NCBI GenBank assembly: GCA_029204225.1
Contig: CM055111.1
Span: 25,860,761-25,924,760 of the forward strand
Direction of reading: 5' to 3'
Source of the DNA: Diphasiastrum complanatum
Lineage: Eukaryota > Streptophyta > Lycopodiopsida > Lycopodiales > Lycopodiaceae
Length of the DNA: 64,000 nt
The translations under genes were made by a program, and so were the position numbers. Each line of letters starts with the position of its first letter. Position 1 is the first letter of the stretch. Below are positions 22,846-33,660 of the stretch, in pieces. The notes beneath the pieces were generated by a model. The model was given only the letters and a program-made list of their open reading frames with translations, was not told where the DNA came from and did no database searches.

Positions 22846-22992
22846 CTGTGATCTGGTCGTTTCCGAAATAAGGCAGCAAGCAAAGACCAGGAGCCCTAAT
22901 GTGGTGCAGAGTATCATCACAATGGTGGCCCTCCTACCACCCAGGAGACCTTTTTTGGAGTTGATCAGTAAATCCGCATGTGTCACTGCCAT
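22846..22992 (-). CDS. DUF1218 membrane protein, exon 1 (N-terminal)
   Basis: First ATG at 22992 (MAVTHADLLINSKKG), 49 codons, ending ETTRSQ at the donor CACAG|GTAAA. An in-frame TAG lies just upstream, so this is the first possible ATG in the frame. The exon encodes the first transmembrane segment (ATIVMILCTTLGLLVFACCL) followed by the acidic-basic turn (SETTR) that ends the first helix in this family, comparable to the AE.TR motif. The phase-0 junction joins smoothly to exon 2 at 8620 (SQ|VLWEYSVGSP). The summed coding length of the three exons, 786 nt, is divisible by three, with no internal stop. Confidence 0.65.
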
Positions 22993-23270
22993 TGCTTCGC
23001 CAGTTATGCTAGAAAATTTGGCCACCTAAAATGAGTGGCATGTTGGTGAAGACTTCCTTTCCGTGCTTGAGATCGTGAATTCGACTCCAATCTTTTAAAC
23101 GATTAAAATAAGATAGGAAAAAGGTGATTACCCTTGAAATAGTTTTGCTATACAAACCAATGAAGCATGTTGGAATCCCTTAGATTCATAATCTTAGGTA
23201 CGAACAAAGGCTCACGAACACATGATCTTGAAGAAATCAAGCAGTCTAGTGATAGTACAAATCTGACATG

Positions 23271-24020
23271 TTCACATTCATAGAAATGCAAAATGAATGT
23301 GCTCTTGAACCATAAAATCTCAAGAGATCTCAGTATTAATGTCTTTTGGGGGGGGAAGTTACCGAGGATTCATACACACTTTATAGCTGTAAGCATTTTT
23401 TTAACGAATTAAACCACAGGTAGTTTAAGGGGGAAAAACTCACGTTCACATGCGAACTCGATACTCTCTTTTGTAATAAAATCACTGATCTAAAGTGGAT
23501 ATTTTCCTGTGAAAGTTGCAGAGGACTGATATCCGTTATAGAAGCGTAAACGGTTCCTTTTGAAACACGATGGATTACATGCACTGTTCACATTGCTAGG
23601 AATGCAAAATGATTGTTCTCTTTCATCTTACAATCACTTCAAAAGTATGGATATTTTGCTGGGGAAGTTGCAAAAGATTTACATCCATTTAGAACTGTCA
23701 ACATGCAAAATCAAAATCACTTACATTGATAGAAATGCAATGCAAAATGGACGGTTTCTTTCGTAATAAAAATCTCACAAATCTACCTATGAATATTTTC
23801 CAAGGGGGTGGTTACAGAAGAATGATATCCATTGTAGAGCTGTGAACACTTCCTTTTCAAACATGACTAATCACAGCCACTGTCCACATTGATAGAAATG
23901 CGAAACAGATGTTCTCTTGAATGACAAAACCGCACAGATCTATGCATGAACACTTTCCTAGGGAAGTTACAGAGGATTAATATCCATTATAGAACTGACA
24001 GTAAGTTAGAAATGTAAACA
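23271..24020. repeat. Diverged tandem repeat, ~135-175-bp unit, 5 copies
   Basis: Each unit has CACATT(G/C)(A/C)TAG(A/G)AATGC, then TGTTCTCTTT(C/G)-like, then ATNTTTTCCNNGGGAAGTTNCAGAGGA and ATATCCATTATAGA. Anchors fall near 23274, 23453, 23588, 23722 and 23885, with a stub near 24000. The array lies 280-1030 bp upstream of the DUF1218 start codon. Confidence 0.8.
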
Positions 24021-24106
24021 CCTCCCTTCGAACATGACGAATCATCGACATACCACCTCATATCGTGAAAACTAGGTGTAACTTACTCCCGCATCATGAA
24101 GTCCGT

Positions 24107-24350
24107 CCTTTGATAAAAAGATCCGATTCTTGATATAAACAAAACAGAAAAAAGTTGAGAAACAACAGATAGAAACAAAACATGCATCAACTGATTGAAA
24201 CTCATAACAGAAAAGGGGACGAACATGATAATAACCTGTCCTTTAACACAGATCCGATTCTTTATCAAAACTAGACAGAAAAAAGTCGAGAAAAAACAGA
24301 TATCAACGACAAAAGCATCAACTACTTCAAAATCACAACGCAAAAGGGAC
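24107..24350. repeat. Tandem duplication, two ~130-bp units
   Basis: GATCCGATTCTT...ACAGAAAAAAGT(T/C)GAGAAA...GCATCAACT...AAAAGGG(G)ACGA occurs at 24119-24222 and again at 24248-24350 with moderate divergence. Confidence 0.85.
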
Positions 24351-25542
24351 GATCCAACAACATATGAAAATACGATCTACAGGAATGGATCGCAAGCAGC
24401 GATGGATCGAGCAAGCGCGGGCAAACCTGCATGAAGGCGCGGCCCTTCGCGATAGGAGCGTGAGGCCCGTGACAGCCAAAATCTGGTCGGTGGGTCATGT
24501 GGCCACCTCCCAATGGAAGGTCGATGACCACCCACCTACCGCTCACCTGAAGAAGGAGAGCCCTTCATGTGAATCTTGTCAGCTAATAAATGGCGCCCCC
24601 ATATTATAATTGGCTGCGACTGACCACACACACGTGTCCTATCAAGGACCAGCCACGTCACCGATGACCATAATTAACTTTTTCAACCCAACCAAAAAGA
24701 TGGTATGTCGGCGCTTAACCCTAGACTCTTGCTAAGCTTTCAATGCACGTTACCTCGCCCTTCAAAGGGCTTCTTTACCTTTCAAAGAAAGGCAGATGTA
24801 TCAGTAAAACTCACGAAGGTTGGTTTTGAAATTTTCCCTCCCAGCAGAATGACAAAGGATGTCAAACTTCATGTGAAAAGCTGAAATTCTTTTGTAATGG
24901 ATCATGCTTCAAAGTTGAATGAAGCCCATCCTAACCCCCCTTTTAGAGGTAAAATTATATGCCCAAGAGCCAATCAATCATGGGCATGAACATTATCACG
25001 TTCCATAGCAATGCAATGTAGAGAGCATCGGCATGAACATTATTTCATTCCATAGCAATGCAAGGTAGCCGGTGTTTAGCAATGCAAGAGAAAATTAATT
25101 TTAAAAAAATAATGTTTCAAAATAAAAAACTAAAAATGAATCATTGTATTTTTTTTGGGCCTTTTATACATAAGGTGGGGGATAACGCTTATTCCTTAGC
25201 ACAGTTGAGACATTGTTGTTCTACATCCCAATTAGTCCTTACTTGGGTGGAGATCATCTGCCAAACTATTGGTGGAGTAACGCCCACAGATGCCCTATTG
25301 TTGAGATGAAACCAAATGCGGGATGCATGCCTTGTAGCCATTGAGTGTAGCACCAGAGTTTCATCCGCACCAACGCTGGCGCGATAGAATGTATAATAGA
25401 TGTATAATAGATGGACAATTGTTTGGGACTGAGTTTGAATACTTGGGTAGAATTGAAACAAAACTCATCGAAACAATTGTCCCATGTAGCATGGACCTTT
25501 GAGATCAACGTGAGAATTCAATAGTTCTCGACTATACATCTG
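24351..25542. other. GC-rich patch then AT-rich flank, no gene
   Basis: 24385-24600 is CpG-richer than its surroundings, but has no recognisable ORF or RNA. The rest shows only short frames. Confidence 0.35.
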
Positions 25543-25839
25543 CTACACCCAATCAAGGCTATCTGGAAGTTTCATCGGACAATGGAAAAAATTGGTTAAG
25601 GGTAGCAGAGTCAATGGAAGTGGTGGGAGAGGAGACAAGTGGGAGAAGAAGAGAACATGGTGGGGATGCGACGATAGGGTGTGTGTGTGGTGGTGAGGAT
25701 GTAAGAAGAGATAAAGTTTTATGGGTAGGGGAGGAATGGGCAGTGGTGGAAATGTCATGGAGCGGGGATTGAGCTTGGGCAAATTGTCGAAAATCGGTGT
25801 CTGGGCCCAAATCGGGATCGATTCAGAGGTGGCATCCAA
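25543..25839 (-). other. Unrecognised Pro/His/Leu-rich ORF (98 codons)
   Basis: The minus-strand frame reads PRSMTFPPLPIPPLPIKLYL and is rich in His and Pro. No domain recognised. Probably non-coding or a decayed TE leader, since Copia-type LTR sequence lies just to its right. Confidence 0.2.
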
Positions 25840-25859
25840 AATCGAAGTCTGGAACGAGA

Positions 25860-26619
25860 TACTTGCAACGGAAATTTAACAACGGACAGTTGTGGATCGG
25901 AAGCGTGTTAGCGTAAGCAGCAAGAAGAACAAGATGACTAGCAGTCTGTAATAGTGCGCAAAAGAACAAGTAGTTGTGTGGACAAAATTGCACTCTTTGA
26001 TTAATCAAAAAAAAAAATAGAGAGTAAATGAGCATGAAGCTGTACGCTAGTCTGAGAGGCACATGAATAGAGCTTCAACGACTTGATCATTGCTAACTAG
26101 ATGATAGAACCATATTATCCATAAATTATCACTAACTGCTAAAAGTGCAGACTGCATTCTAAATTTACTTGACTAGTTCAGTGATCAATATTTTTCATCT
26201 ACTTAATTAATTAGAGCCGTCTTATAGTAGACCGTCATTGTAAATAGTAAACTACATGTACATGCAGGTGGTCTGTCAATAGAATCTATATACAAGTAGG
26301 TGGACTGTCAGCGTCTGATAGTACATGGATTGACTTCTCCTAAGTCGAGTAAGTCGAGAGTTGATGGAATCAAGTTAGTCGAATGAGTTGAATGTTGATG
26401 GAGTTGATTTGTTGATGGAGTCCAATTGTCGATGAAGTCGATTGTCAAGTGATGATGGAATGTCGATGTGAGTGCAATGTCGAGTAAGTCAATGAAGTCG
26501 ATGTTGAGTAAGTAGAGTGAGTTGATGTTGAAGTCGAAGTTGATGAAGTCGGACTTCGATAGATTTTTTGGGATGCTCATTACTGAGTGGATTTAGTCCT
26601 TTAGCATAAAAACCCAACA
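25860..26619 (-). repeat. Copia 3' LTR (left end not resolved) with internal TCGATG minisatellite
   Basis: The minus strand starts TGTTGGGTTTTTATGC at 26619, directly after a polypurine tract TTAAGGGGGAG (26620-26630). Inside, 26330-26580 is built of GTCGATG/AAGTCGA/GTTGATG variants about 10-15 bp apart. A stretch near 25950-25995 (TTGTGTGGACAAAATTGCAC) resembles the LTR at 62.1 kb. Confidence 0.6.
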
Positions 26620-26630
26620 CTCCCCCTTAA

Positions 26631-27134
26631 TGTGGATCCTGAAAACTTGGATCTTCAGATTATATGATGATCCTTTGATTATTCTTTGGTGAAGTAATGT
26701 GCTGCCATAAAATCTGTCCTGTAGTAAACCAATGAAACTTCCTTGCTATGCACTCTTTCTCTAACCTAATTTCGATATGTTTTTTGAGAGTGAAATCCCG
26801 GTGCAATTATGCTTTGATAATCACAATATATGGTTGATGGATGTAGTTGAGCAAGGTCGATGTCTGCAAGTAGATTCCTCACCCAAATTGCCTCCTTGGT
26901 AGCATTTGTGGTAGCTATGTATTCTGATTCGGTTGATGATAATACTACTCAGGTCTGTTTTCGGCTGTTCCATGAGATTGGGCCTTGATTGAATAAGAAT
27001 ACAAATCCAGAAGTCAATCTTCTGGTGTCGATATCTCCTGCCCAATCTGCATCTGTATAAACTTCAAGAATGTTGGCAGATTGGCTACCTCCATAACAAA
27101 TGCATAGATGTTTTGTTGCTTGGATATATTTCAT
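26631..27134 (-). pseudogene. Copia RNase H domain, C-terminal half of pol
   Basis: The frame gives KYIQATKHLCICYGG, then YTDADWAGDIDTRRLTSGFV and ISWNSRKQT, the standard opening of Ty1/Copia RNase H. In a shifted frame after a stop comes VVLSSTESEYIATTNATKEA and LLADIDLAQ, the second half with its conserved Glu. The pol end is followed by the polypurine tract and an LTR, in the expected order. RT and everything upstream is lost at about 27150. Confidence 0.85.
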
Positions 27135-28078
27135 GACCTTTATGAGTGCTTAAAAAAGTCTTTGGTCAATCTACCTTAGAGAAAGCCATTGACCAATCTA
27201 CGAACATTAATACCGACGAGTATTGTGCTCCAGCGAACATTTCATGTGTTTATGAGTAGAAAGAAAAAAGAACCTTCATACTTACCAACCTTCGTCACTA
27301 CATTTACTTAGTTTAAGCTATCTTACAAGTCTGCGAAAGTTCCCAAGGTGATTAAGGACATTTGCGAGGTTCCTAGTCTTTCCTTCTTCATATACCTTTA
27401 TGAATCTTTGCATATCTATCCTTCGCCAAGAAGAACCTTTGTCATATTCACTAAAGCTATAATCTACTGAGATATAACATGTATCGGAAAGGTGAATGTT
27501 CCCGACAGGAAAGTTGCAATTTTTTTTAGAAACAAGTTGAAGTCTAAGATAGAACTTACAAACATGTGAGGTCATACTCGTGGTTAGAAATTAGGAGGTC
27601 TGGTGGCCATTACTGTGCCTAGAGGTGCACCGGTTTTGTACTAAAATTGCATTCCATTGTCATCAAAAATATCACACCAAAATCATTAGTAAGCTATTAT
27701 TAAAATTTGCTCATTTGCTTGTCATAAAATGCACAGTAGAAGTCTAAAAATGCCCCTTGTTTTTGTGTTAAAATGTGTGCTCTTTGGTCTTCATTGTCGA
27801 AGGGTTCACTTACATGATGTTACAACAAGCCTCACATTTCTTTTTAGTCTAGGCAATTGTCAATTCTCTTGTCATTCTTGGCATCCTCCCTCTGTCATTT
27901 AGAAGGGCTTTTCAAAAAAAAAAAAAATTTGCCCATCTTTTTTAGATCTCTCTACAATTCTCTTTTCCCCCTTGTTTACGGATTTTCCTCAGCCTCAGAT
28001 GCTCTACTATGCAGCCTAGCTCCTGAGCCTGAGAAGAATGTAAAGAACTAACTTCACTTTCTAGTTCAGACGCACACA
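27135..28078. other. Flank between Copia fragment and Gypsy element
   Basis: One minus-strand frame (27318-27575, containing YDKGSSWRRIDMQRFIKVYE) has no recognised family. Otherwise AT-rich with poly-T. It ends in the GATCT copied at the Gypsy insertion. Confidence 0.35.
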
Positions 28079-28083
28079 GATCT
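28079..28083. other. Target-site duplication GATCT (left)
   Basis: GATCT directly left of the LTR is repeated directly right of the other LTR at 36751-36755, as expected for a 5-bp Gypsy integration footprint. Confidence 0.9.
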
Positions 28084-28830
28084 TGTAGTGGGGTTTTCTT
28101 TCCTTGCCTATCCTCAACCCAAGATCTAATCAATCTAGCATCGAGGAGATGAAGTTAGTTGACATGCGTAAATTCGTTCCCATGAGAGCAATAGTATAAA
28201 TCAGATTTCAGCATGAATGGAAGATCCAAATCTAACTCTAACATCCCTTAACCCTAAGCATTAACACTACATCCACTAACACTAGATCCACAATGAAGAT
28301 AGCTTACTCTTTCTCTCTCTCCCTTTCTCCTTCATAAAAAGTATAAAAATATGCAATCCCAATAACAATCAGATCCAACAAATAGCAAACTCAATAAAAG
28401 CATGAGAGATGGAGGAAAAGTGATAGAGAGCAAGGACATTCATAAATCCATTTCAAAAGAGAACCAATCTGCTTTATTGAAATGAAGAAATGAGCATGTG
28501 TAGGAACTCGAGTTGGTCCCTTTATATAGTAGAGAGGAGGACCTTGGCCTCTGAATCCTATTGGTCCATTTTTGCCTCCCTAATTATTCAAATTTAAAAA
28601 AGAATGGGAACCATCCAAATTGGAGAGAAACCCAACTTTATTCACTAGCTTGACATTTAGGCCCTGCGATATTAAAAGTCCTGTAAAAAAACCTAAAGTC
28701 CTATTATTGACTTTTAACTAATCAAATAACTATGTGATCATCGGGTTGGACTTACACACGCATGGTGCCAAATTCCTCTCACTTATTAACTAGGGTCAGC
28801 ATTGCCTTGGGATTCGCAAACCCTCCAACA
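28084..28830 (-). repeat. 3' LTR of the Gypsy element
   Basis: Nearly identical over its length to 36005-36750, differing by scattered substitutions that mark age since insertion. Confidence 0.95.
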
Positions 28831-28845
28831 GTATCCCCCACCAAA
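28831..28845 (-). promoter_or_regulatory. Polypurine tract of the Gypsy element
   Basis: The minus strand reads TTGGTGGGGGATAC immediately before the 3' LTR start, the site where plus-strand DNA synthesis is primed. Confidence 0.7.
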
Positions 28846-28880
28846 ACTGGTGGCGGTTCCATGACACCTGCGAGATGCAA

Positions 28881-29518
28881 TTACTGCAGGCTTTTATTCC
28901 CCTCTCGTCGAATCTTTATTAAGTGATATTGCACCTTCTCCATGAAGTCGAGTCGGGCAGTGTTAAAATCTAAATTGTGCGGCAAAAAACAACGGTGGGC
29001 TCCGGCAATCCACTTTGAAGTTGTCCAGGATGTGAATCGAGATTTCCAGGAGCCTCCCATCATTGCGGCACGGAAATATAGTCGAGCCACCGATCTAATC
29101 CTTGATGCTCTCTGAGGCCATTGGCTTATTTGGATCGAATGCCAAAGGAGGAAGGCAATCATCCCATCTCGTTGCCACGGATGCCAATAGAGTCAAGCTT
29201 TTGCAAAAAGCGTCGATTGCCTCATTGTCGGATCGAGAGAGTGTATATACTCCCGCTGGTACGCTTGTAGTGCCCGGTGGAAATCCACTAAAATTTCCCA
29301 ACTGAAAAAGGTTGGTGGATGATTGGTCAGTTTGGCGTATGGATAGTAATTTTTTCCATGGCCAATCCCAAATCTTTCCACTTATTCCTGCACGGCATCG
29401 GTACATAATATGGATCTACGCGCAATTGGCGAGGGCTGGCCACATAGCTCCTAATAGATTCTGGAGTTTTCTCAAAAATGGTAACTCTCTAAGCTGGCTG
29501 CTCTCCCAATGCAGGTAA
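28881..29518 (-). pseudogene. Second extra ORF downstream of integrase in the Gypsy element
   Basis: Open minus-strand pieces share one frame (29193-29381 and 28881-29162, separated by a stop), with another overlapping frame at 29095-29406. The shared frame reads MERFGIGHGKNYYPYAKL and later IPQ/W-rich segments such as FLLWHSIQISQWPQRASR. No known domain recognised. Its place between the coiled-coil ORF and the 3' LTR, in sense orientation, makes it element-encoded rather than host. Confidence 0.4.
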
Positions 29519-29694
29519 TTTATCCAATTCCTTGCCGACCTCTATTTAAGAGGTCTTAAACTTAAGGACCCAACCACCACGCGAGGACTCATGCGGATGT
29601 TGCGGTAAAAAATTTTGGATCTGGTCCTCGACGCTGATTGGTCTTCTAAACAATGATGTGGTGGACCCAGTTGCACTGCCTGTGGAACTGGCTG

Positions 29695-30852
29695 TCATTC
29701 TTCAACTTCAAGGGCTCCACCTTGGTCCATGCCCGAATCCATCCCTGTATCCATAGGTGCATCAACTTGTTGTGGAGGGGAGAATTGCGACATGACCGAA
29801 ACTGATATTTGAGGCCCAGCTTCCAACATCTGAGTGGCAGCCTTTTCATATGCGTTGATAGTTGCTTTAGCCTTTGCCAACTTAGTTGAAGCTGTACCTT
29901 TGAATCTGTCAAAGTGGCCTTGGAATCCTTGAAGCGCCACTTTGTAGATTTTAACCTTTTTAAACAAATACGAGATCTCCGTTGGAGTTATCGGATGATC
30001 AGGTATTTGCGTCTGCAGATACGCATCAAGCTCAAGGGTGGTCGCATCCAGTTCACCTTGGAGAAGTGTGCGATCTTGTTCAGCCATCTGTAGTTGACCA
30101 TGGAGCAGCTACACTTGTTGCTTTGCATCTTGCACGGCCTTGTCCACCTGATCTTGGGCGGTTGTGAGCGCATTCTGCAGTGAGCTAACATACTCTTCTA
30201 GGCGATCAACCAATTGTTGTGCCATCTTCTTCTCAACTTTAGATTTAGCTTCGTGCTGCTTGGCGATCTTTAACTCTTTGTCCAGCTGAATGACTTTCTG
30301 GCTAAAGAGTGTATTTTCAGATCCCATATCTGAGATTCACTACTCCTCCTGCATAGACTGGATCACTTGTGCAAGGCTTGAGACCAAACCGAGAGCATCA
30401 CCAAAATCTATTGTTGTGGAGGTGGTAGTAGCAGAAGGACCTGGTGGTACTATCCCTGGTTGGCGTGGAGCAGGTGCCTGTAACTCTTCTTCTTCAAAGA
30501 GGTCTTCTTCTTCATAGCCCTCAAGTACTGTGGCATCGAACTGTTTTGGTGATTTGACAGCCTGTCCGACCCGAATTGTGGCTGGTGCGGCTTCAACTTG
30601 ATGTTGCTGGATAATCCGAAGAAACTCGTCAAAATCAGTAGGAGTATCATAGAATTGTTCAAATCCTCTTTCAGGGGATTTGAGTTCAAAGGGCGTAGGA
30701 CTCTGGGGCATGACAAAAACTTCTGAGGCCCCTAGGGGGTCTGAATCATCGAATATATCCATGAAATATTGGGTGTTTGGTGAAACAGCTTCTGTGTGTG
30801 GGGGTGAGGCGGCCTGGGCAGCTGTGATGGGAATGGTAGCCCCAATGGTCAC
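29695..30852 (-). pseudogene. Extra sense ORF of the Gypsy element: acidic, coiled-coil protein
   Basis: Three open stretches (30340-30852, 30109-30327, 29695-30087) lie in one reading frame and are separated only by two stop codons (near 30340 and 30109). Together they are an almost 390-codon frame. Part 1 is acidic and proline-rich (YEEEDLFEEEELQAPAPRQP). Part 2 is a coiled coil (KVIQLDKELKIAKQHEAKSK, then LVDRLEEYVSSLQNAL). Part 3 has KATINAYEKAATQMLEAGPQ and an acidic tail. It sits 3' of integrase, the position of env-like or other extra ORFs in Athila/Tat/Ogre-type elements. No transmembrane segment is seen, so it is not an obvious envelope. Function unknown. Confidence 0.6.
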
Positions 30853-31870
30853 AGACTGTCCATGAGAGGAAGCAAAGGCGAGAGAAGCATCAGAGGCAGG
30901 GGGAATAGGTAGTTCAGTGCGAATAGCAGCAAGGAGTGGAAGCGCAGCTGAAGATGTTTGCCTAGTACGACATCGTGACGCGAAAGACGAGTTAGGAACG
31001 CGGCGACTGAGACGTATCGGTGGAAGACACGATGGAAAAGAAACGGAAAGTAATAGGCAAAAAGGTATATCATAAAACAGTATAGAAAGTTTTGAAGGCT
31101 TTGGTCACTGGAAAAATTGACAAGAGCTTCGCTAACACAAGTGAGGAATGAATCGAATTCAGCCAACTTATAGGTGAATTTGGGAGGTCCATTACATTGA
31201 ATACTAGTTTGGCTGATCATTTCTGAACAAAAATTTGCAAGCTTGCTCAATACTATGAAAATAGGCTATAAAAATATTGGCGAAGGTTTCTGAGGTGCTG
31301 AAGCCATCCGACGAACATTTTTCAGGGCTGGCGAAGGATGAACCTTCACCCAAGAGGGTCCTTCGTCCAAGTATTGTCATAAAAGCAACTTTTCAATATT
31401 TAAACCTATAGCCAACCTAATTTTGACATTTTAAGACCATCTAGCATGTCAGCGAAGGTTTCTGAGGAGAGTAAGGTGCTCGACAAAGGTTCCCAAAATG
31501 GCATATTGTTGATCATTTGCGTAACTCAAAAATAGGTACTTTTTCTGGAAAAAAATCTTCGCCCAAGTCAGTATAGATATATCTGAAGTGGATGTACAAT
31601 CTGAAAGCTCAACGAAGGTTTCTCATACTGTATAGGCAACATATGACCAAAACAGTAATTTTATAATCCTTTTCCATCAAAAAATTATCTTTTTGAAAAT
31701 ACTTTCCTTACTCTTTTTCCATTCTGATGACTTTTTCTGACTTTTGCTCATTAGTCTTTCCTCATTTTTTCTCCTTTTTTTACTGTCTTTTCCAAACAAA
31801 ATTAACAATTAAGTAGTGAAAACAAAAAATTGAAAAAAAAAATAAAAATAAAAAATCATTTGGATCATGC
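30853..31870 (-). other. Spacer with GCGAAGGTTTC motifs
   Basis: Between the integrase end and the extra ORF. It contains repeats of (G/A)GCGAAGGTTTCTGAG at about 31282, 31453 and 31612. The same motif family recurs in the leader at 35.0-35.65 kb. A 133-codon frame (30849-31250) has hydrophobic stretches but no recognised domain. Confidence 0.5.
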
Positions 31871-32238
31871 TTATTGAACTGGCGAAGCAGGCTGCCAAAA
31901 CTTGCGTAATTGGCTGCCATTCACAAGAGTATCAAACCGTTTTCTATCCAAATGCTCAAGAATCACTACTCCATACTTTAGGATTTCCTTTACTTTATAC
32001 GGGCCTTCACTGGTAAACTTTAATTTTCCCTTGATCAGCTTGGTTTTGTACATCAATGCGAGATTTCCTACTTTCAGATCCTTTTTGTGTAATCGACGAT
32101 CGTGCCATGCCTTACGACAGTCTTTCTCTGCTGTTAACGCATGAACTACCATCAATCTTGTTTCACACAATTTGTGCAACGCTCTTTTCCAAGCAAAGAA
32201 AGACAATTGGATTAAACGTACAAAGCTGCAAGAGGGAG
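31871..32238 (-). pseudogene. Gypsy integrase C-terminal domain
   Basis: The frame reads RKAWHDRRLHKKDLKVGNLA, LIKGKLKFTSEGPYKVKEIL and a VNGSQLRKFW end: the familiar C-terminal DNA-binding part of Ty3/Gypsy integrase (the L.vGdLvll...GKl...w.GPy.v signature). No chromodomain follows. The HHCC zinc finger and DDE catalytic core are absent; they were lost together with RNase H, and a solo LTR occupies the gap. Start is truncated at about 32238. Confidence 0.85.
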
Positions 32239-32973
32239 TGTTAGGAATGGTGAACTCCTGCAACTTTGTCGCAACACGAACAAGAAACGAAGGTCGAACA
32301 AGAACAATTCGCGACAGTCAACGTCCCTTGACTCAAAGCACGAACGATTCGCGAATCATTCGTGAATCATAAACACACCAGGACTGCAAACCGCAAAGGG
32401 ACGCAAAACGAGAAACTATGAAAGAAACGAAGAGAACGAAAGCAAACGGGAGATTACGAAACAAACGAAGAGGAATCTTTCTCGCTGCCAGCTGGCAGCT
32501 CAATGGGCTTGGAGTCTAGACTTCATGCCCAGGTGAAAGGAGTGGCAACGACAAGGACTAACTGATTAGTTGATTAGCGTTAACTAGTCTTGTGATTTCT
32601 GTATTTAGCCATCTTGTAAACTCCACACTGTGGAGCAGCGAATAGAGCAGAAAAGAAAAATACTAGAGTTGTGCATGAAAGTCTGCCAACGAGCAGAATT
32701 CAACGAAAGAGCAGAGTGTTATTCCGCCAACAAGCGAGACACTGACGATCTCGCTCTAAAACTAAACTGATAATACAGTCGTTCTATTTTCGTGCATCTC
32801 CTTGTCTTGTATTGCTCGTGTCTTGATTGCTAGAATAGAATGTGTTCTGTGATGTGTAGTCGCGTGTCTAGGATCCTGTAAAAGCTTTCGCGCAAAAAAA
32901 AAATTCAAGAACACAAAATCGTTTGCGAATAAGAAGACGAAAACGAAATAGAAAAGGTCTTGCTTTTGCGACA
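32239..32973 (+). mobile_element. Solo LTR (735 bp) inside the Gypsy pol deletion
   Basis: It begins TGTTAGGAATGGTGAAC and ends TTTTGCGACA, giving TG...CA ends. Both sides are Gypsy pol, but from parts that should be ~2 kb apart: RT on the right and integrase C-terminus on the left. The flanking 5-mers differ (GGGAG and CTGAA), so it is not a simple insertion with duplication. Inside is a near-perfect 26-bp palindrome (32339-32364). LTR identity rests on ends and size; no second copy was found in the window. Confidence 0.55.
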
Positions 32974-33660
32974 CTGAAATCCTTCATAGTTCGCATGACC
33001 CATAAACATATAAACTCCAAGAATTGTTGTTGGCGGTGGCAATTCCACAATAACCTTGATTTTAGAATAATCTGTGGCAATGCCATGTCTCGATATCACA
33101 TGCCCAAGCACAATTCCATGTGAAACCCATATCTGATGTTTTTTTTGGATTCAGGAAAATTTAATACTTGCGACATCTTTCAAATACTTTCTCCAATCGA
33201 TCCAGGTGGTCTATATCTGATAATATGGACTCCTAGGTCATCCAAGTAAATTTCAAGAAATTTCTGCAGATAATCTTTAAAAGCAAATTGCATTACTCTT
33301 TGGAACGAACTTGGTGCATTACAAAGTCCAAACGACATTACTTTGTAAGCATAGGTGCCCCATTCTGCAGGTGCAATCTTGACCTGGTTGTAATCACTAA
33401 ATCCATCTAGAAAATTATAAGCTTCCGCTCCAGCAAGATGGCCCAAAATGCTTTCAGTGAAAGGTAACGGAAAGTGATCCTTTCTCGTCACTTTGTTCAA
33501 GGCCTTGAGATTCACACAGATTCTCAATTTCTCATTCTTCTTAGGAACAATGACAATCGGTGAAACTCATTCGGTATGCTCGATCTCATAAATGAAATCG
33601 GCGTCAAGCAGTGTCTGAAGCTCTTTCATTACCACAGTTCCATTGCACAGGACTTCTATA
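32974..33660 (-). pseudogene. Gypsy reverse transcriptase, truncated
   Basis: Read in shifted frames: DADFIYEIEHTEWVSPIVIV, RICVNLKALNKVTRKDHFPL, NFLDGFSDYNQVKIAPAEWG, FGLCNAPSSFQRVMQFAF and FLEIYLDDLGVH (YLDD carries the catalytic Asp pair), then LGHVISRHGIATDYSKIKVI and a stub of the thumb at 32974. Frameshifts fall near 33530 and between 33110 and 33180. RNase H is missing. Upstream, the gag knuckle region runs straight into RT with no aspartic protease motif, so the protease is also deleted or unrecognisable. Confidence 0.85.

Noticed and set aside
23271-24020. CRISPR-like direct repeats
   Set aside because: Units are diverged, long and without uniform unique spacers, and the DNA is plant nuclear; it is a decayed tandem repeat.
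28881-29518. Second extra ORF as a host gene captured by the Gypsy element
   Set aside because: No host domain could be recognised, so capture cannot be claimed; listed as an unassigned element ORF.
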